Assembly: GCF_027580225.2 (NCBI RefSeq)
Contig: NC_073358.2
Span: forward strand, 29,104,501 to 29,168,500
Source of the DNA: Misgurnus anguillicaudatus
Lineage: Eukaryota > Chordata > Actinopteri > Cypriniformes > Cobitidae
DNA length: 64,000 nucleotides
Reading direction: 5' to 3'
Translations under genes and position numbers: made by a program
Shown: piece after piece, positions 12,241 through 23,804 of the stretch
How positions within the stretch are numbered: the stretch's first letter is position 1
Layout of the letters: each line of letters starts with the position of its first letter
The notes under the pieces: generated by a model
Told to the model about the DNA's origin: nothing
What the model saw: the letters and a program-made list of their open reading frames with translations, nothing else
Database searches by the model: none

Positions 12241-13686
12241 CTAACTAGAGGATTTTTTCCAGTCTCATGCAGGTTTTAACGAATTACCAGCCAAGTTTAT
12301 ATAGCTGATATATATTGACCTACACGGCAAAGTGAAACAATTTTAGATGCTACACAAAATTAAATGTGAAAAAATAAATTGTCTGCAAATTCTATTTTTT
12401 GCTACACCAAATGCATAGACTTAAAATAGGATAGCTTGAAATAGTTGAAATGACTTACACAGCCAAACCTAAATATTTAAGGTAGCCTATAGCAAAAAAC
12501 GCAATATAAATATATATAAATAGTTATGTTTTCATAAAAGGAAAAAGTTTGGAGAGTGTTTTTTTAATAAATGATTCCTTAAAAATTAGCTTACAGTAAG
12601 GAACAGAATGTAAATTGCATTGTTGTCTCTTTTATTCAGTCTGACCCTACTTTGCGACCCTTATCAATCATAAAGCGCGAATCCAATCACTCATCCAAGC
12701 AAGATGACATGATGCTGCTCTGGACTGATAGCCTATCTCTCTGACTTTGATCTGAATCAAGGTGTAAATATACAAAGTAAATATCTCACATTCATGGGAC
12801 AATGCTTTGCCAGACTATGTGCAAATAAAGACTTGTGATGCCTGGTGGGAAGCACATTTCTAAAGGTTATTCACATGACAAAGAGAAGGGGAATGAAGTA
12901 ATCAAATGACGTTTAGGAGGGAAAGACAATGACATACAGTAACTGACATAAACAACTGAGCGTATCACTCATGTGGTATAAATTTTTTTGTCTTTGTGCA
13001 CGTGTGCTTTACAAGAACCAAACCTAAATTAAGATTTTTGCTGACTTTGTAGTTTTGTAGAGAATTTTTGTTTTTGCAAACTATAATAACCTACGTAAAA
13101 ATACAGAATAAGCTCTTTATGAGGTTTCAGCAGTACAGTAACACTGACTGTGCCTAAAAATAATCAACCCCAAGGAACTGAGTTATGTTTATGAATCAGA
13201 ATTTTTTTAACTAGAACATCCAGGAAAAGTCATATCGGTTCTGTGGGGTGAATTAAAGTATTCACATACTGTAAAACATAGTAATAACTTTAATGTATAA
13301 TTGTGTTTATATACATATACACGCGTATACCTCTAAACAGGGCACACCTCAGGAACCTTAAAACCATTATAACCCATAAGATTTACCAAGCCATCTGAGA
13401 TGTGTTATAAATAGTATGATCTACTTTCAGTGTCACGTGATCCAAAACTAAACCCACCATCACTTTCCTAAAACAGGGTGACATCTAGACCACAACATAG
13501 AGAGAGTAGGTCAAGGAATCTGAGCACTGATCAAGCTAGAGATACGGATAGATGAAAAGATAATTACATTTTTATTTTTAATGGAAATCTTTAGATTTAG
13601 CTCATTAGCATACAAGTTTCACAACATTCAGTGCAAAGCAGCTTTACAGGAAACCTTTACGATGAAAAGTTCATAAAGGTCCTTAC
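12241..13686. other. Intergenic or intronic, no feature recognised
   Basis: AT-rich DNA without recognisable repeat ends or conserved exons. If the unidentified minus-strand gene upstream is real, this stretch is part of an intron. Confidence 0.5.
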
Positions 13687-15805
13687 TGTCCCTAGTGGCT
13701 TTTGAAGGTGATTTTTTATTTGTGTCCACTTCATCACAGTCAATTTCAAGGTGCTCCAGATGCTGTCCTAGAAATATGGTTAGTGGTAAAGCCATTCGTT
13801 TCTAATAGAATTTAACATTCTTACCTGTGCTCCGCACGCGGCAGCAGTTGGTCAGTTTCTGAAACATCAGGAAAATGCTTTAATATTTGATGTAATATAA
13901 GAACAATATGTGACCCTGGACCACAAAACCAGTCATAAGTAGCACGGGTATATTTGTAAAAATAGCCAAAAATATTGTTTGCGTCAAAATTATCAATTTT
14001 TCTTTCATGCCAAAAATCATAAGGATATTATGTAAATATCATGTTCCTTGAAGATATTTTGTAAGTTTCCTACCAGAAATATATAAAACAAATATATATG
14101 TTTGTGAGTGGATGCAGTGCCAAGGACTTTATTTGATTTTTTTGCACCCTTAGATTCCAGATTTTCAAATAGTTGCATTTCAGCCATATATTGTAACAAA
14201 CCATCAATAGAAAGCATATTTATTCAGCTTCCAGACGACCATTATGACTAGTTTTGTGGTCCAGGGTCACATACAGTATATGTGTAATAAGGGTTTCATT
14301 GGACAGTCTCAATCACTGTGTATTAACTCATAATTAAAATCGTAATAACAAGAATTTTATTTCTAAGAAGGACTGTAAAACCTCTTTATGTCTCTTTATT
14401 TGCATTAAAGTATTTACAGAAGGTTTTTTATTTAAATAAGTAGCAGCTACAAAGCATATGCAAATGGTTTAACTGTATGTTTGAAGGAATTGGTCAGCCA
14501 TAGTGAATATTTTCCCATCATTTAAACACCCAGTCATTCCAATCCTGCATTATTTCTTTCTTTGTACGATTTAGAAGAAGTGGAATGAAAATTATAGGGC
14601 TCTAAGCTTCAAAAAGGACAAAAAGCGCAATAACAAAACCATTCAAATGCAAAATCTTTCATATATTTTAGTGATAAAGCAGCTTTGTGTGAGGAACAGA
14701 CCAAAAATCATATTAGTGATTAATGGTACCCTAGTCACGTCAGATTCAATGCTGTTTGACATCTAAGGTGCCATTATCAATAAAAAAGTAAATGTCTAGT
14801 AGAGGTGTTGCTTTAAAATTCATAATGGCATATAATTCAGTCGGTTCTTCATACAAGGTTATGGCATAACTTCAGAAATTCTGCTTAAAATCACGTTTCA
14901 CAGAGGAAGGAAAAATTTGCCGGGCTGGAATAAGATAAGAATAGTGAGTAAATGGTGACCTCTTTATTTCCTAAGAAATTAAGTAAGATGCCAATTTTCG
15001 TTTTCTGTGTTTTTTTGGAAAGGCAGAACACGTGGTGTGTTTTTTGACTGAAAATGTGATTCCACCCATTTCAGCTGAACAGACATTCCTCTGTATTCTA
15101 AGTCTGCAACGGAAAAACCTAAATATATCAGGATCTCTCTCACTCAGGAACGTTGTGATGTCATGGGAGCTGCGCTGTAGCCTATTGGCTGAGCCACGCG
15201 GTACTTTGGTGAAAGGGAGCTTTTAAAAATACGTTGCCCTGGTAACAAACTTTTGGCTGATGCTCGTCTCACTATGAGTAGCCAGTCATGGTACTCAAAT
15301 GCTTACTTCTTCCCACTTCACCACCCAAACGTTCAAACATTCAATGTGCACAGTGTGCCTTTTACAACTATTCAGTAAATGGTACAAATAATTTATTTCT
15401 ATAAAGAAAACGTTTACTCACTATTTTTATCAACTGACAGTCAGATATGTTAAAAATATGCAAGTATTTCTCCTAAAAAAAAGTACACATGAATTAAATA
15501 GTTTCTTGAAGTTTGGGATACTTAAGAATTACTAGTGTTTACGTCATATTCCCAAATTGTATGAAGAATAACATGTCAGCATGTCAGATCCTCTAACCAT
15601 AAAGTTTATAACTTTTATCTCTTTAATAAACATAACCCAGCTGTCAGTCAAAACACACCTCACAGTTTTGTTGTATCGCATAATGCTTTAAAATCAATGC
15701 TTTTTGTGTTGGGTAGTTGACAGCTCTCTCGCTCTCATTCTTTCTCTCTCTCTCTCTTACCTTAGCTTGGCTGATGAGTGCTGTTAGACAGTTGAAAAAA
15801 GCCAT
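13687..15805 (-). CDS. Unidentified minus-strand gene, first three coding exons
   Basis: Three short segments on the minus strand join into one open frame with strong splice signals. Exon 1, 15805-15761, begins at ATG and encodes MAFFNCLTALISQAK, ending GCTAAG|GTAAGAG. Exon 2, 13858-13825, has acceptor TGTTTCAG and donor GCACAG|GTAAGAA and encodes KLTNCCRVRST plus one base. Exon 3, 13767-13687, has acceptor ATTTCTAG and donor GGGACA|GTAAGG and encodes an acidic then lysine-rich stretch beginning QHLEHLEIDCDEVD. Phases agree at both junctions (0, then 1). I do not recognise the protein. Human gene order (YIPF6 followed by STARD8, same direction) makes a stard8 alternative 5' end a possibility. 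No SAM, RhoGAP or START motif is visible here, so this is inference only. The gene would continue beyond the left side of exon 3. Confidence 0.5.
13909..14271. mobile_element. MITE with TGTGACCCTGGACCACAAAA ends
   Basis: The left TGTGACCCTGGACCACAAAA and inner CCAGTCATAAG are mirrored by CTTATGACTAGTTTTGTGG-type sequence ending GGTCCAGGGTCACA at 14271 (one substitution near the inner edge). It sits about 50 bp from exon 2 of the unidentified minus-strand gene. A diverged solo end of this family lies at about 21285-21317. Confidence 0.85.
14272..15760. other. Intron of the unidentified gene or intergenic; nothing recognised
   Basis: No convincing exon, RNA gene or transposon ends. A CT-rich run (about 15722-15758) lies just downstream of the candidate exon 1 donor on the minus strand. 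Confidence 0.5.
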
Positions 15806-16413
15806 GCTCGCAGGTACCCAAGCTGAGGGTCAGGTTCAAAAGGTCGAGTTTTGAAAGTCATGAAGGTTGCTGTGTGAGCCTTTTAGATCAACGTCTCTCG
15901 GTGTAACGGTCCAGAGTGTCAGTGGCTTTGAGAAGCAGAAAGGGAGGGGCCACAAGGACATATTTCAGCTGGCCAAGAGGACAGAGATTCTCTGCATACC
16001 ACTCTAGCTAGCGCCAAATCCTAACACACAGCAGGCGTAGAAGCCCAGCAGTATCTGCAAACAGACCAAAGAGGTGACACAGAGCACTATAGCAGCAAAT
16101 CTAAAATAGTCCAACTTTTTTTTTAATATTTCATCCACGTTATTCCAACATTATTTCTTATATCTTACATAACACACAGGATGATGGAAAATACCAGAGC
16201 TGTTTTTAATGGAACAAAAGTAGTCTATATGAAGTGTGACATTTGTTTTAAGCAAAGCCAAAATGTGGTAGTTATATAAAAAAGTTTTTTTTTTAATAGA
16301 CTTCAAATGCCATTGGTTCTCATGTTGCTGGACTGATCAAGATGTGTAATGAAATTTAAGATGAAGTCTTCCTGTTAAGGAAAACAAAACAAACACTGTC
16401 ATAAAGTTAACTT
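15806..16413. other. Upstream flank of the candidate minus-strand gene
   Basis: This would hold the 5' untranslated region and promoter if the ATG at 15805 is real. I see no TATA box or other decisive motif. The left part (15850-16030) is GC-richer than the rest. Confidence 0.35.
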
Positions 16414-16418
16414 AAAAC

Positions 16419-16726
16419 TGTCACGGTGATCCGTGTCATGTTTTGTTTGTCTCTCTGATTACGTCACCTGGACATTCACGGACTGATTCATCACACCTGT
16501 TCCCTGTTAAGTGTTGTGTATTTATACTGCTGTCTGTTTCTCACCTGTCGCCGGATCATTGTCATTGTCATTACGTTCATGTCTGTTCCTATGTTCCATG
16601 TACTGCGTGTTCCTGTGTTATGGTTTTACTCCTCGAGCTTTGTTTCTGTTCATTTTATATTAAATGTTATTTATTTCATGGTGAACCCTGCGTATGCGTC
16701 CTACTTCCTGTTACCCCGTCGTGACA
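16419..16726. repeat. Left LTR
   Basis: 308 bp, TG...CA. It differs from the right LTR at one position that I could see (CTCGAGC here, CTCGTGC on the right). Confidence 0.93.
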
Positions 16727-17299
16727 GAATGATCCGGCCAGACTGGACGCAGCGGATTCACGGAGGGCGGCTCCCCCAGGAGTTTTGTCGAGGGGGAGTA
16801 GTGACATCGGGGTTCATTCCCCATCAGCCTCGATGTCTCTTGGGGACCACCGTGAGCAATCGCTCGCTCCTGCGAGCATGCGGGAGGAGGATCGGCCCAG
16901 GCGGTCCCCCAACGGTTGAGTCGTCGTCGACGGTCCCTCGGAGAACCACCATCCTGCTCGCAGGGGGATCCGGAACGGACCACGCCCGATCATTTCCCCG
17001 GGGTGGCTACCGTGAGAGGGTCTCCGTTTCCGCGAGGGGATGGGAGATGACTTCCGGGGGCAGCTGATCGTCGGCGATTCCCAGGAGGGGGGTAATTCGT
17101 CTGCCTCGGTTCTCGGAGCGATCGCTCCGGTTCTCCTGGCGCAGTCCGGCCTACCGTTCCTGTTGGTCTCATCCCGGCGGCTGCCGGCTTCGCCAGGGTC
17201 CCCAAGCCCTCCACCCCTCCCTTGGACTCTCGCTACCAGACTTTTGTGTTTGTTTTGTTTAGGTGAGTGTCTGGTAGCCACTCTTAGAGGGAGGGGTCA

Positions 17300-17607
17300 T
17301 GTCACGGTGATCCGTGTCATGTTTTGTTTGTCTCTCTGATTACGTCACCTGGACATTCACGGACTGATTCATCACACCTGTTCCCTGTTAAGTGTTGTGT
17401 ATTTATACTGCTGTCTGTTTCTCACCTGTCGCCGGATCATTGTCATTGTCATTACGTTCATGTCTGTTCCTATGTTCCATGTACTGCGTGTTCCTGTGTT
17501 ATGGTTTTACTCCTCGTGCTTTGTTTCTGTTCATTTTATATTAAATGTTATTTATTTCATGGTGAACCCTGCGTATGCGTCCTACTTCCTGTTACCCCGT
17601 CGTGACA
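17300..17607. repeat. Right LTR
   Basis: 308 bp copy of the left LTR, followed directly by the AAAAC duplication. One difference in 308 suggests a recent insertion. Confidence 0.93.
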
Positions 17608-17788
17608 AAAACTAGGTATTTTTAACACTCAAAAATATATAAAAAAAATGATTCACATTTAAAAAAGCATACATCTCATTTTAAAATATCTAGAATAAAA
17701 GTAATATTATTGTAATAAAAGTAAAAAATGTAAATAATTTCCTAAAATTAATATTAGAATATGAATATTATATATAAATATCATATCA

Positions 17789-17863
17789 CACTCTAAAAAA
17801 ATGCTGTTTTTCAACGTTTTGACCAAACACTGGGTTGAAAATATCCCAGCATTTTTTAGAGAG
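17789..17863. mobile_element. Very short MITE with CACTCTAAAAAATGCTG ends
   Basis: The left CACTCTAAAAAAATGCTG is mirrored by CAGCATTTTTTAGAG only about 40 bp away. This is the size of a miniature inverted-repeat relic. The interior shows GTTTTGACCAAACACTGGG. Confidence 0.65.
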
Positions 17864-17902
17864 CATGAATTTTACAATATGTTTTGTAAAAAGCACCCAC
17901 AT

Positions 17903-18125
17903 TTACAGGCGTGGTGCACAGTTTTTGAAAAACGCTTTGGAAAAGGGAGTTGGGCCGAGTACCAAAACACACTTGTAGCCAATCAGCAGTAAGGAGCTAG
18001 GAGCATGTCTACTGACTGACATCATTGCCTGGGTTGCGTATGTGTGGGGTGGGTCTATCAAAATAAGGTCCAGATTCTATTAGGGTAGGTGTGTGTTTGT
18101 TTAGGTGATTTCAAATATTTAAACA
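17903..18125. mobile_element. Copy 1 of a four-copy MITE family (right end truncated)
   Basis: It aligns by eye to 63311-63557 through CCAAAACACACTTGTAGCCA, GCCTGGGTTGCG, GGTCCAGATTCT and GTTTGTTTAGGTG. The terminal 35 bp at the right are missing. The other copies are 30134-30375 and 50934-51156 (opposite orientation) and 63311-63557 (same orientation). Confidence 0.8.
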
Positions 18126-18285
18126 AAGTAATCTTACTTTCTGAGCATTTAATGTTTGTTCATTGTTACACCACAACTTCACATATACCTCACAGCCAGT
18201 TTAAAGTTGCAGGGTTTTAATTCCAAAAAATATATATTTTTTTTACAAATTATTAAATAATGTATATACACAGTCATTTAGCATA

Positions 18286-18703
18286 CACGGAAAAATGGTA
18301 CAAAAGCTGCCTTTTTAAAACGCCCTAATATTTCCACATAATATGAGTTGAAGAATATTTAAAATTTTAAGTGTATTTTCCACATAATATGAGTTGAAGA
18401 ATATTTAAAATCTTGAGTGAATTACTACCTAATTATAAGTTGAGGAATATCAATATTTATAAGATAACATTGAAATAATTTAAGACAACTGAAAATGTAA
18501 TTTTTGTTTTATCTAAACTTAAAACTTTTTAAAAAATCACTAAAATATTTTTGTGTAATCGATTCAAAATAATTTTTTGAACTTATTAGGTTTTACGGTG
18601 TATTGTATATATATATATACATTCGGTATATGCATTGTTTAGGTACAAATGTTCAAATGTTCCTTTCCTAGTGACAACTTTTGTACCTTTTTTTGAGAGT
18701 GTA
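18286..18703. mobile_element. Probable MITE with GGTACAAAAG ends
   Basis: GGAAAAATGGTACAAAAGCTG near the left is mirrored by CAACTTTTGTACCTTTTTTTG near the right. Inside, a 33 bp segment beginning CCACATAATATGAGTTG is tandemly duplicated at about 18333 and 18380. Confidence 0.45.
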
Positions 18704-20224
18704 CTGTTTTGTTTTATACAGAAGTGTGGCTACCGATCATGTTTACATACATTTACATTTATTTATTTTTTAAAATAAATTGTATTACATTTACATAGGA
18801 TTTCAGTAAAAATTATGTAGTTCAATCATTTGCTGAGAGTATAGCTTAGAAATAAAGTTGAGCAAGAACTCAAAATGCCTGAGATGTGAAAAATGTAAAC
18901 CAAAAACTCCCACAAAACACTGAAACAGTGTTTTAATAAATCCCAAAGCGGGAATTCACATCCTAAACCTGCTTCTCGACCAAATCAGACCCCTACACGA
19001 AGACCATGCATCCCTAAAAAGACATATGCACATCTGTTTGTATCTCAAACACAGTCATCAGAAGCTCTCTGAAGAACTCGCACCCACTCTGGTTATGTAT
19101 CAAAGACAGAAAACAAAAACGAACACTGTTTTCACCTTCCCACTTTTGAAAGCCACAAATCACAAAAGCACAAACACTCATTGTTTTGGAAATGTTCACA
19201 CATGCCTACACATACACATATTTCTGCTGAGGAATGTGTCCCTGAGTCCCATAAGCACCTATTTCGTCAGCAAACTGGCTTTCCTACAGCTCAATTAGAG
19301 TCACGTGACCTAAATTCATTCATTTTATATCCCACATTACAGAGAGTCTCATTGTTTCATTTCTTTTAAAAAAGTTTGGATTAGTTTTTCCTCAATTTAT
19401 CACCACACAACCAAGAATTCATTTCTAATCTTCTAATCAGGCATTACACAAACATCCCTTCTGAAGCAACATGGGGTTAAGTGCCTTTCTCAAAGGTATA
19501 ATGGTGTTGGCTCATGGCTTGCTGCTTGTGAGGATTGAAAGTGTCCTATTAGCAGTCCAAACTTGAACCACTGCACACCAGCCCATAAATTGTCCATTTC
19601 TGTGAACAGTAGATTAGACTATTATTTTCAGAACTATTGACAGTAATAAGGATGATTAATGTCCTTATTCAGCTCTTCACTTTCTGACTAAAGCTGTTTA
19701 TGCTGATTAAGAACCAAGTGACAACAGCCACATTCTTAGCCAAATACTCAGTTTATAATTGATTGCATTTGTGATGTGACCCCGACCATATCATCAGCAT
19801 CATCAGGGTTTATGCTGTTCCATACACATCTGAACAGAGAATAGATGTTGAAAATTACCTGTCAATCAGCATTCTTCAACTTTCTTTGCTTTATTTGAAT
19901 TTTGCTAGCTCAGTAAAGGAAAATGACAAGTCAAATTCTCAGCCAACAGACTTTAATAGGGTTCTTTGTGATTTCCAAAACTCAAAACTATTTAAGTTCC
20001 AAACCTTGGCCCAAAATGCTTTGGTGTACACGCCCGCTAACAAACTATAACTGATTTGGACAATAAAACCTTGTACTAAGAACTAAATGTGTGATGTGTA
20101 ACTTTCAAAAGGATCATTTGACGGAAATGCAATATAATATGAATAACTATAAAGACCTTATATAATGAACTGTATTGTTTTTATAACCTTAGAATGAGAT
20201 GTTTTTATACTGCAGGTGTATGAT
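18704..20224. other. Intergenic, no gene recognised
   Basis: No exons found. The segment at about 19450-19590 (containing GGGGTTAAGTGCCTTTCTCAAAGG) resembles old dispersed repeats of fish genomes, but I cannot name the family. Confidence 0.45.
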
Positions 20225-20395
20225 CTCATTATGTCTGACTGTTGCAACAAACAAAACAAAAAACCGTAGAAAATCGCATTCATAACGATTTATGTTGATT
20301 TTATTTCCGCTAAACCATTGCCTACAATGACGCTGATGCAGGGCTCCCCTGTTTAAGATGGCGGCTCTATTTTCATTCCAATGAACTCACAAAAT
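20225..20395. mobile_element. Partial copy of the 1404-1861 element
   Basis: It shares AAAATCGCATTCAT, CGATTTATG, CCATTGCCTACAATGACGCT and AAGATGGCGGCTC in the same order as 1690-1815. Both terminal inverted repeats are missing. Confidence 0.8.
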
Positions 20396-20800
20396 TCTGG
20401 CCACTTAATTATCCCTAGAGTATCAAAAGTGTCTAAAGGTGGTAGATCCTTTTCCTACTTAGCCCCTAAGCTCTGGAACGATTTATCAAATAATGTTTGA
20501 GTATCAGACACAGTCGATCAATTTAAAACTAGACTTAAGACATTATTCTTTAACAAAGCATTCATATAAAATGTCCAGTAAATGTACTTATCCCGCAATA
20601 GTTCGTTTGGCCAGAACAAAGCATTCACATAACTCATCTGGGTAATATACTTATGCCGCAACAGTTAGCCTGTTTGGAACCGAGCTGATTTCAACTACAA
20701 TACTGTATGACACTTGCATTACATGTGAACGGCCCCTACGCTAATAGGATTCTGTATCTCTCTCCCTGTCTCGTCCTCGACCCTTGAGGACAATGAGACA
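20388..20800 (+). mobile_element. LINE 3' fragment (L2/CR1-type RT C-terminus)
   Basis: A forward frame reads GGRSFSYLAPKLWNDL, the C-terminal signature of L2/CR1-like reverse-transcriptase ORFs. An in-frame TGA follows after about five residues, and then QFKTRLKTLFF, another typical piece. The remainder to about 20800 is probably the 3' untranslated tail. It is a dead fragment. Confidence 0.65.
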
Positions 20801-21559
20801 AACAGACCAACAAACTGACCAACAACCACCAGCGGAACCAGTTTAATTTGCTTACCCGCTCACATATCCTGATATTATATATATCGTCGCTGTCCGATGA
20901 AACTCACGTATGTTCATTTTGTTGATTTTGAGATTTTTCGACAGATTGAATGTCCAGGTTCATTTCCATATACAGTATGCGTCACATTTAAGCTGTCAAT
21001 CTAAGCTGTCAATCACGCCGCATATCTTCCGCCTGTGAAGCATCTCGCCGGTCTCGTAAAGTTTCATCGAACCTCAGCACTGGATATAGCCGAATAAACA
21101 TGACTATGACTTTCCTTCGAGGTAAACGTTTCCCCCGGACGCCAGACTAACATCTAGGAGTTACTTAATTACGGTAGGACTGTGTAAACAAAGTATCTGT
21201 CTAGCATTGGTGATATTTACGCTGGGGATTTCCCCACCACTTTTTGAAAGCATTTGGTTAAAATGTTCTGAAAAATCCAGCGATGCTTAAGACTGGTTTT
21301 GTGGTCTAGTGTCACATATGTTGTGTTGTATGCTTATGGTGTGTTTTCTTGTACATATGTAATGAAATTCATTGTAATCATTTATTAAACGCGCTGCTGT
21401 TTTCTACGGTATGGTGCTTTGGCATTGTTCGGTTGAGCTGGTGTTGCAGGGACTGTTACATGTGTGATGTGTGCATTCGACATTGTTGAGGGTTTATAAA
21501 TTTATGCTGAGTATTTTCTTGTTGTTGACTGGCCTACGCTATGCCCATTTTTGATGCGC
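20801..21559. other. Intergenic, no gene recognised
   Basis: It contains only a solo diverged end of the TGTGACCCTGGACC family near 21285-21317. Confidence 0.5.
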
Positions 21560-21579
21560 GTTCTCTTTTTTATCATCTC

Positions 21580-21765
21580 GTGTTCGAGATCCACCTATGG
21601 GAAGGTCATCCGTACCTGACCTCTACAGAAGCATCCAATTGCACCAAGTCTGGCTAGACAGACAGAAGCGCGCAGCAAATGTCAGGTAAGACCACACCCT
21701 CTTACCTGCTGTCATATAAGACCACTGCGCGCTGCTCCTCCTCAGTTGACATTCGCTTCTCGCGA
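21580..21765. repeat. DIRS left inverted terminal repeat
   Basis: From GATCCACCTATGGGAAGG through GTCTGGCTAGACAGACAGAA to ATTCGCTTCTCG it is the reverse complement of about 27240-27420, with only scattered differences. Confidence 0.93.
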
Positions 21766-21989
21766 TCTCTGCACGGATTCAGTTCGGTTGGATTTTTCGC
21801 TGTTCACTCTGTGTCTCCAGGAGGAATTATCGTCAGATCAGCCTCCGCCTGACGTGACAGTCGTTAATCTAACCAGGTTAGCTGTCTCCGTTTTTTCTAG
21901 CATCATCGAGCCGCCCACGCTCGTGTTTTCTTTCACCTTTCCCTTATCCACGGCTGCCCGCCACGGATTTCTCCGAATTTTTCGCCGGT

Positions 21990-22373
21990 ATGTCGCTTTC
22001 TAAAACTGCCGCTACTCCCGGGAAGTCTTCATCACGGGCCTGCCCGGCCGCGTGTGGAGCTTTGATCGCTGCTAAGGATTCGCACGCGTTTTGTGTGGTT
22101 TGTTTGGGTCTCAAACACGCAGAGGAAGCTTTGCAAAACCCGGATAACTGCAGCCATTGCCTTGCGCTGCCGAAAAAGCTTTTGCGGCGTTGCCTTAAAG
22201 TTGCTGCGACCCAGTGTGGCGACGATGGGCTTTCGGATTCGGATGAGCCAATGAAATTGGTGGAGGGGATGCGCAACCGGAGACATCCAGGGGCGCGACT
22301 TCCCTCAGCTGGGCCGACATGCCCAATCCCGCATTTGCAGAGGATAACATCTTCGAGGAAATTGCGGCGTTAG
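21990..22373 (+). CDS. DIRS gag-like N-terminal frame
   Basis: It starts at ATG 21990. Residues about 18-58 carry a Cys/His cluster (CPAACGALI, FCVVCLG, CSHC) of the kind expected for a nucleic-acid-binding N-terminus in fish DIRS gag-like proteins. A basic KKLLRRCLK stretch follows. After about residue 90 the frame loses resemblance to gag, and a different frame (22319-23356) carries the continuation. The change of frame is either a disabling frameshift or a programmed shift; the sequence alone does not decide. Confidence 0.6.
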   Translation: MSLSKTAATPGKSSSRACPAACGALIAAKDSHAFCVVCLGLKHAEEALQNPDNCSHCLALPKKLLRRCLKVAATQCGDDGLSDSDEPMKLVEGMRNRRHPGARLPSAGPTCPIPHLQRITSSRKLRR

Positions 22374-23356
22374 CCGGTGAACCGGTCGATTCCGGTGACG
22401 CTGACGACGTGGACCTTCTTGGGACCTCAGAGGACGAGGAGGCCATCCCGCCCTCATGTGCTTCCCAGGTCAACCCCCCCGCGGCTTTACCTCAGTCCAT
22501 TCTCCTCGACGTATGCGAGCGCGCGGCCGCGCGGCTCAAAATTGAGTGGCCGGCTCCACAGAGCGCCAACGATCAGGAGAGGGACATTTATGACGGGAAA
22601 GTGCTGGGACCCCCTCCCGGCCCGAGGAAACAACTCTTTCCAGTTCTTCCTGCGTGCGCTAAGCACATGAGGCATTATTGGAAGGACCCGCTCGACCTTA
22701 AACATGGTCTCGTCGGCCTCGAGGTAAAGGACATGGCGGCTCTCGGCTTGGGCGACCCGCCCGAGGTCGAGCCGTCGATCGCTAGACACCTCAACCCCGT
22801 CCAGGGTGGGCTGCTCGCCCCCCCGAAGCCGGTCTTACCTAACAAGATGGACCGTTTTTCTGCCTCGGTTCTACAGGCCTCATATAAGTCCTCGGCTTTG
22901 GCAGTAAGGGCTCTTAATGTTTCCTCGCTCCTTTCCGCCTACCAGGTGGAGAATTTGGACGACTTGGGAGCTCAGCTGGACAAAGGGGCACCATCGCCGA
23001 CTTTGTGGAAAGAGATCCTGACGGTAAACGACCTGGTTCTCCATAACGCTCGGCAGGCAGTCCAGGCTTGCGGCCGTTCGATGGCGCTTTCTGTGGCGGG
23101 GGAGCGTGCGCTCTGGCTCAACCTGTCGGGCGTCCCCGACAGCGAGAAGAGACGAATCGCTGGTGCCCCGGTTGAGCCTGGCCAGGCTCTTTTCAGTCCC
23201 GCTGTGGCTTTGATGCAGCAACTGTGTGACGATAAAAAGAAAGAGGACGAGGCTTTCAAGCTCTGCCTTCCCAGGAAGGCAAACCCACGTCAGGTGCCCC
23301 CTGTTCGTGTGCCTAACCCCCCGGCCACGGGTCGGAACCCGCATCACAGCAAGTAG
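22319..23356 (+). CDS. DIRS gag-like protein, main part
   Basis: 345 codons from the first ATG in this frame. The N-terminus is acidic and low-complexity. A middle region contains PARLKIEWPAP-like and LHNARQAVQACGRSMALSVA segments, and the C-terminus is basic and proline-rich (RKANPRQVPPVRVP). Length and position before the RT frame fit the structural protein of DIRS elements. The likely true N-terminus lies in the overlapping upstream frame at 21990, so this start may be artificial. I saw no protease motif. Confidence 0.65.
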   Translation: MPNPAFAEDNIFEEIAALAGEPVDSGDADDVDLLGTSEDEEAIPPSCASQVNPPAALPQSILLDVCERAAARLKIEWPAPQSANDQERDIYDGKVLGPPPGPRKQLFPVLPACAKHMRHYWKDPLDLKHGLVGLEVKDMAALGLGDPPEVEPSIARHLNPVQGGLLAPPKPVLPNKMDRFSASVLQASYKSSALAVRALNVSSLLSAYQVENLDDLGAQLDKGAPSPTLWKEILTVNDLVLHNARQAVQACGRSMALSVAGERALWLNLSGVPDSEKRRIAGAPVEPGQALFSPAVALMQQLCDDKKKEDEAFKLCLPRKANPRQVPPVRVPNPPATGRNPHHSK

Positions 23357-23804
23357 AGACCCCACCACAAACCCTCTCCACGGCAGGTTAACCCACCGCC
23401 TGCTAAACCCTGGGGGAAACCACCCCCACCGCGGCTGCGGCTGGGAAACCCCCTAACCCGACCCCCAATATCCCGAAACGTAAGCGGCCGGCCTGATGTT
23501 CGACTGTTGGGGACGCAGGGTCCTTGTTCACGGGCCACAAGCCCTTTGGACTCTCTTTTCTCCCCAGAGCTCCCGTCCAAGAGACGGAGGTTATTTCACG
23601 GAGGGGCCGACCACCCCCCTCAAGAGGCTGCCCAGCCCGTGTGTTCGGTGGACGTGTGTTTTCCCCCCGCGTTCAGGGGGTCGGTTGTGAGGAAATGTAC
23701 ACTAAGCACATACATTGTTCCCCTCACCCAACAAATAAAGGCTTCGGCCCAAGTGTTTCCCAGCACAAAACACACAAAAAATAACCCCCTCTCTGAACCC
23801 ACGC
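23357..23804. other. DIRS linker between gag-like and RT frames
   Basis: GC-rich sequence with several open but unrecognised frames in all phases. No domain was identified. Confidence 0.5.

Larger units (their letters stand above)
16414..17612. mobile_element. Short non-autonomous LTR retrotransposon (TRIM/LARD-like) with 5 bp TSD
   Basis: Two 308 bp direct repeats, 16419-16726 and 17300-17607, begin TGTCACGG and end CGTGACA, the TG...CA form of LTRs. They flank a 573 bp GC-rich internal segment. The target duplication AAAAC is present on both sides (16414-16418 and 17608-17612). A purine-rich tract, AGAGGGAGGGG, lies immediately before the right LTR. No gag or pol domain is recognisable inside, so replication would need proteins from a related autonomous element. 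Gypsy ancestry is a guess. Confidence 0.93.

Noticed and set aside
16516..17281. Frames of 155-183 codons over the LTR element
   Set aside because: Overlapping frames on both strands in GC-rich DNA; none shows gag, protease or pol motifs.
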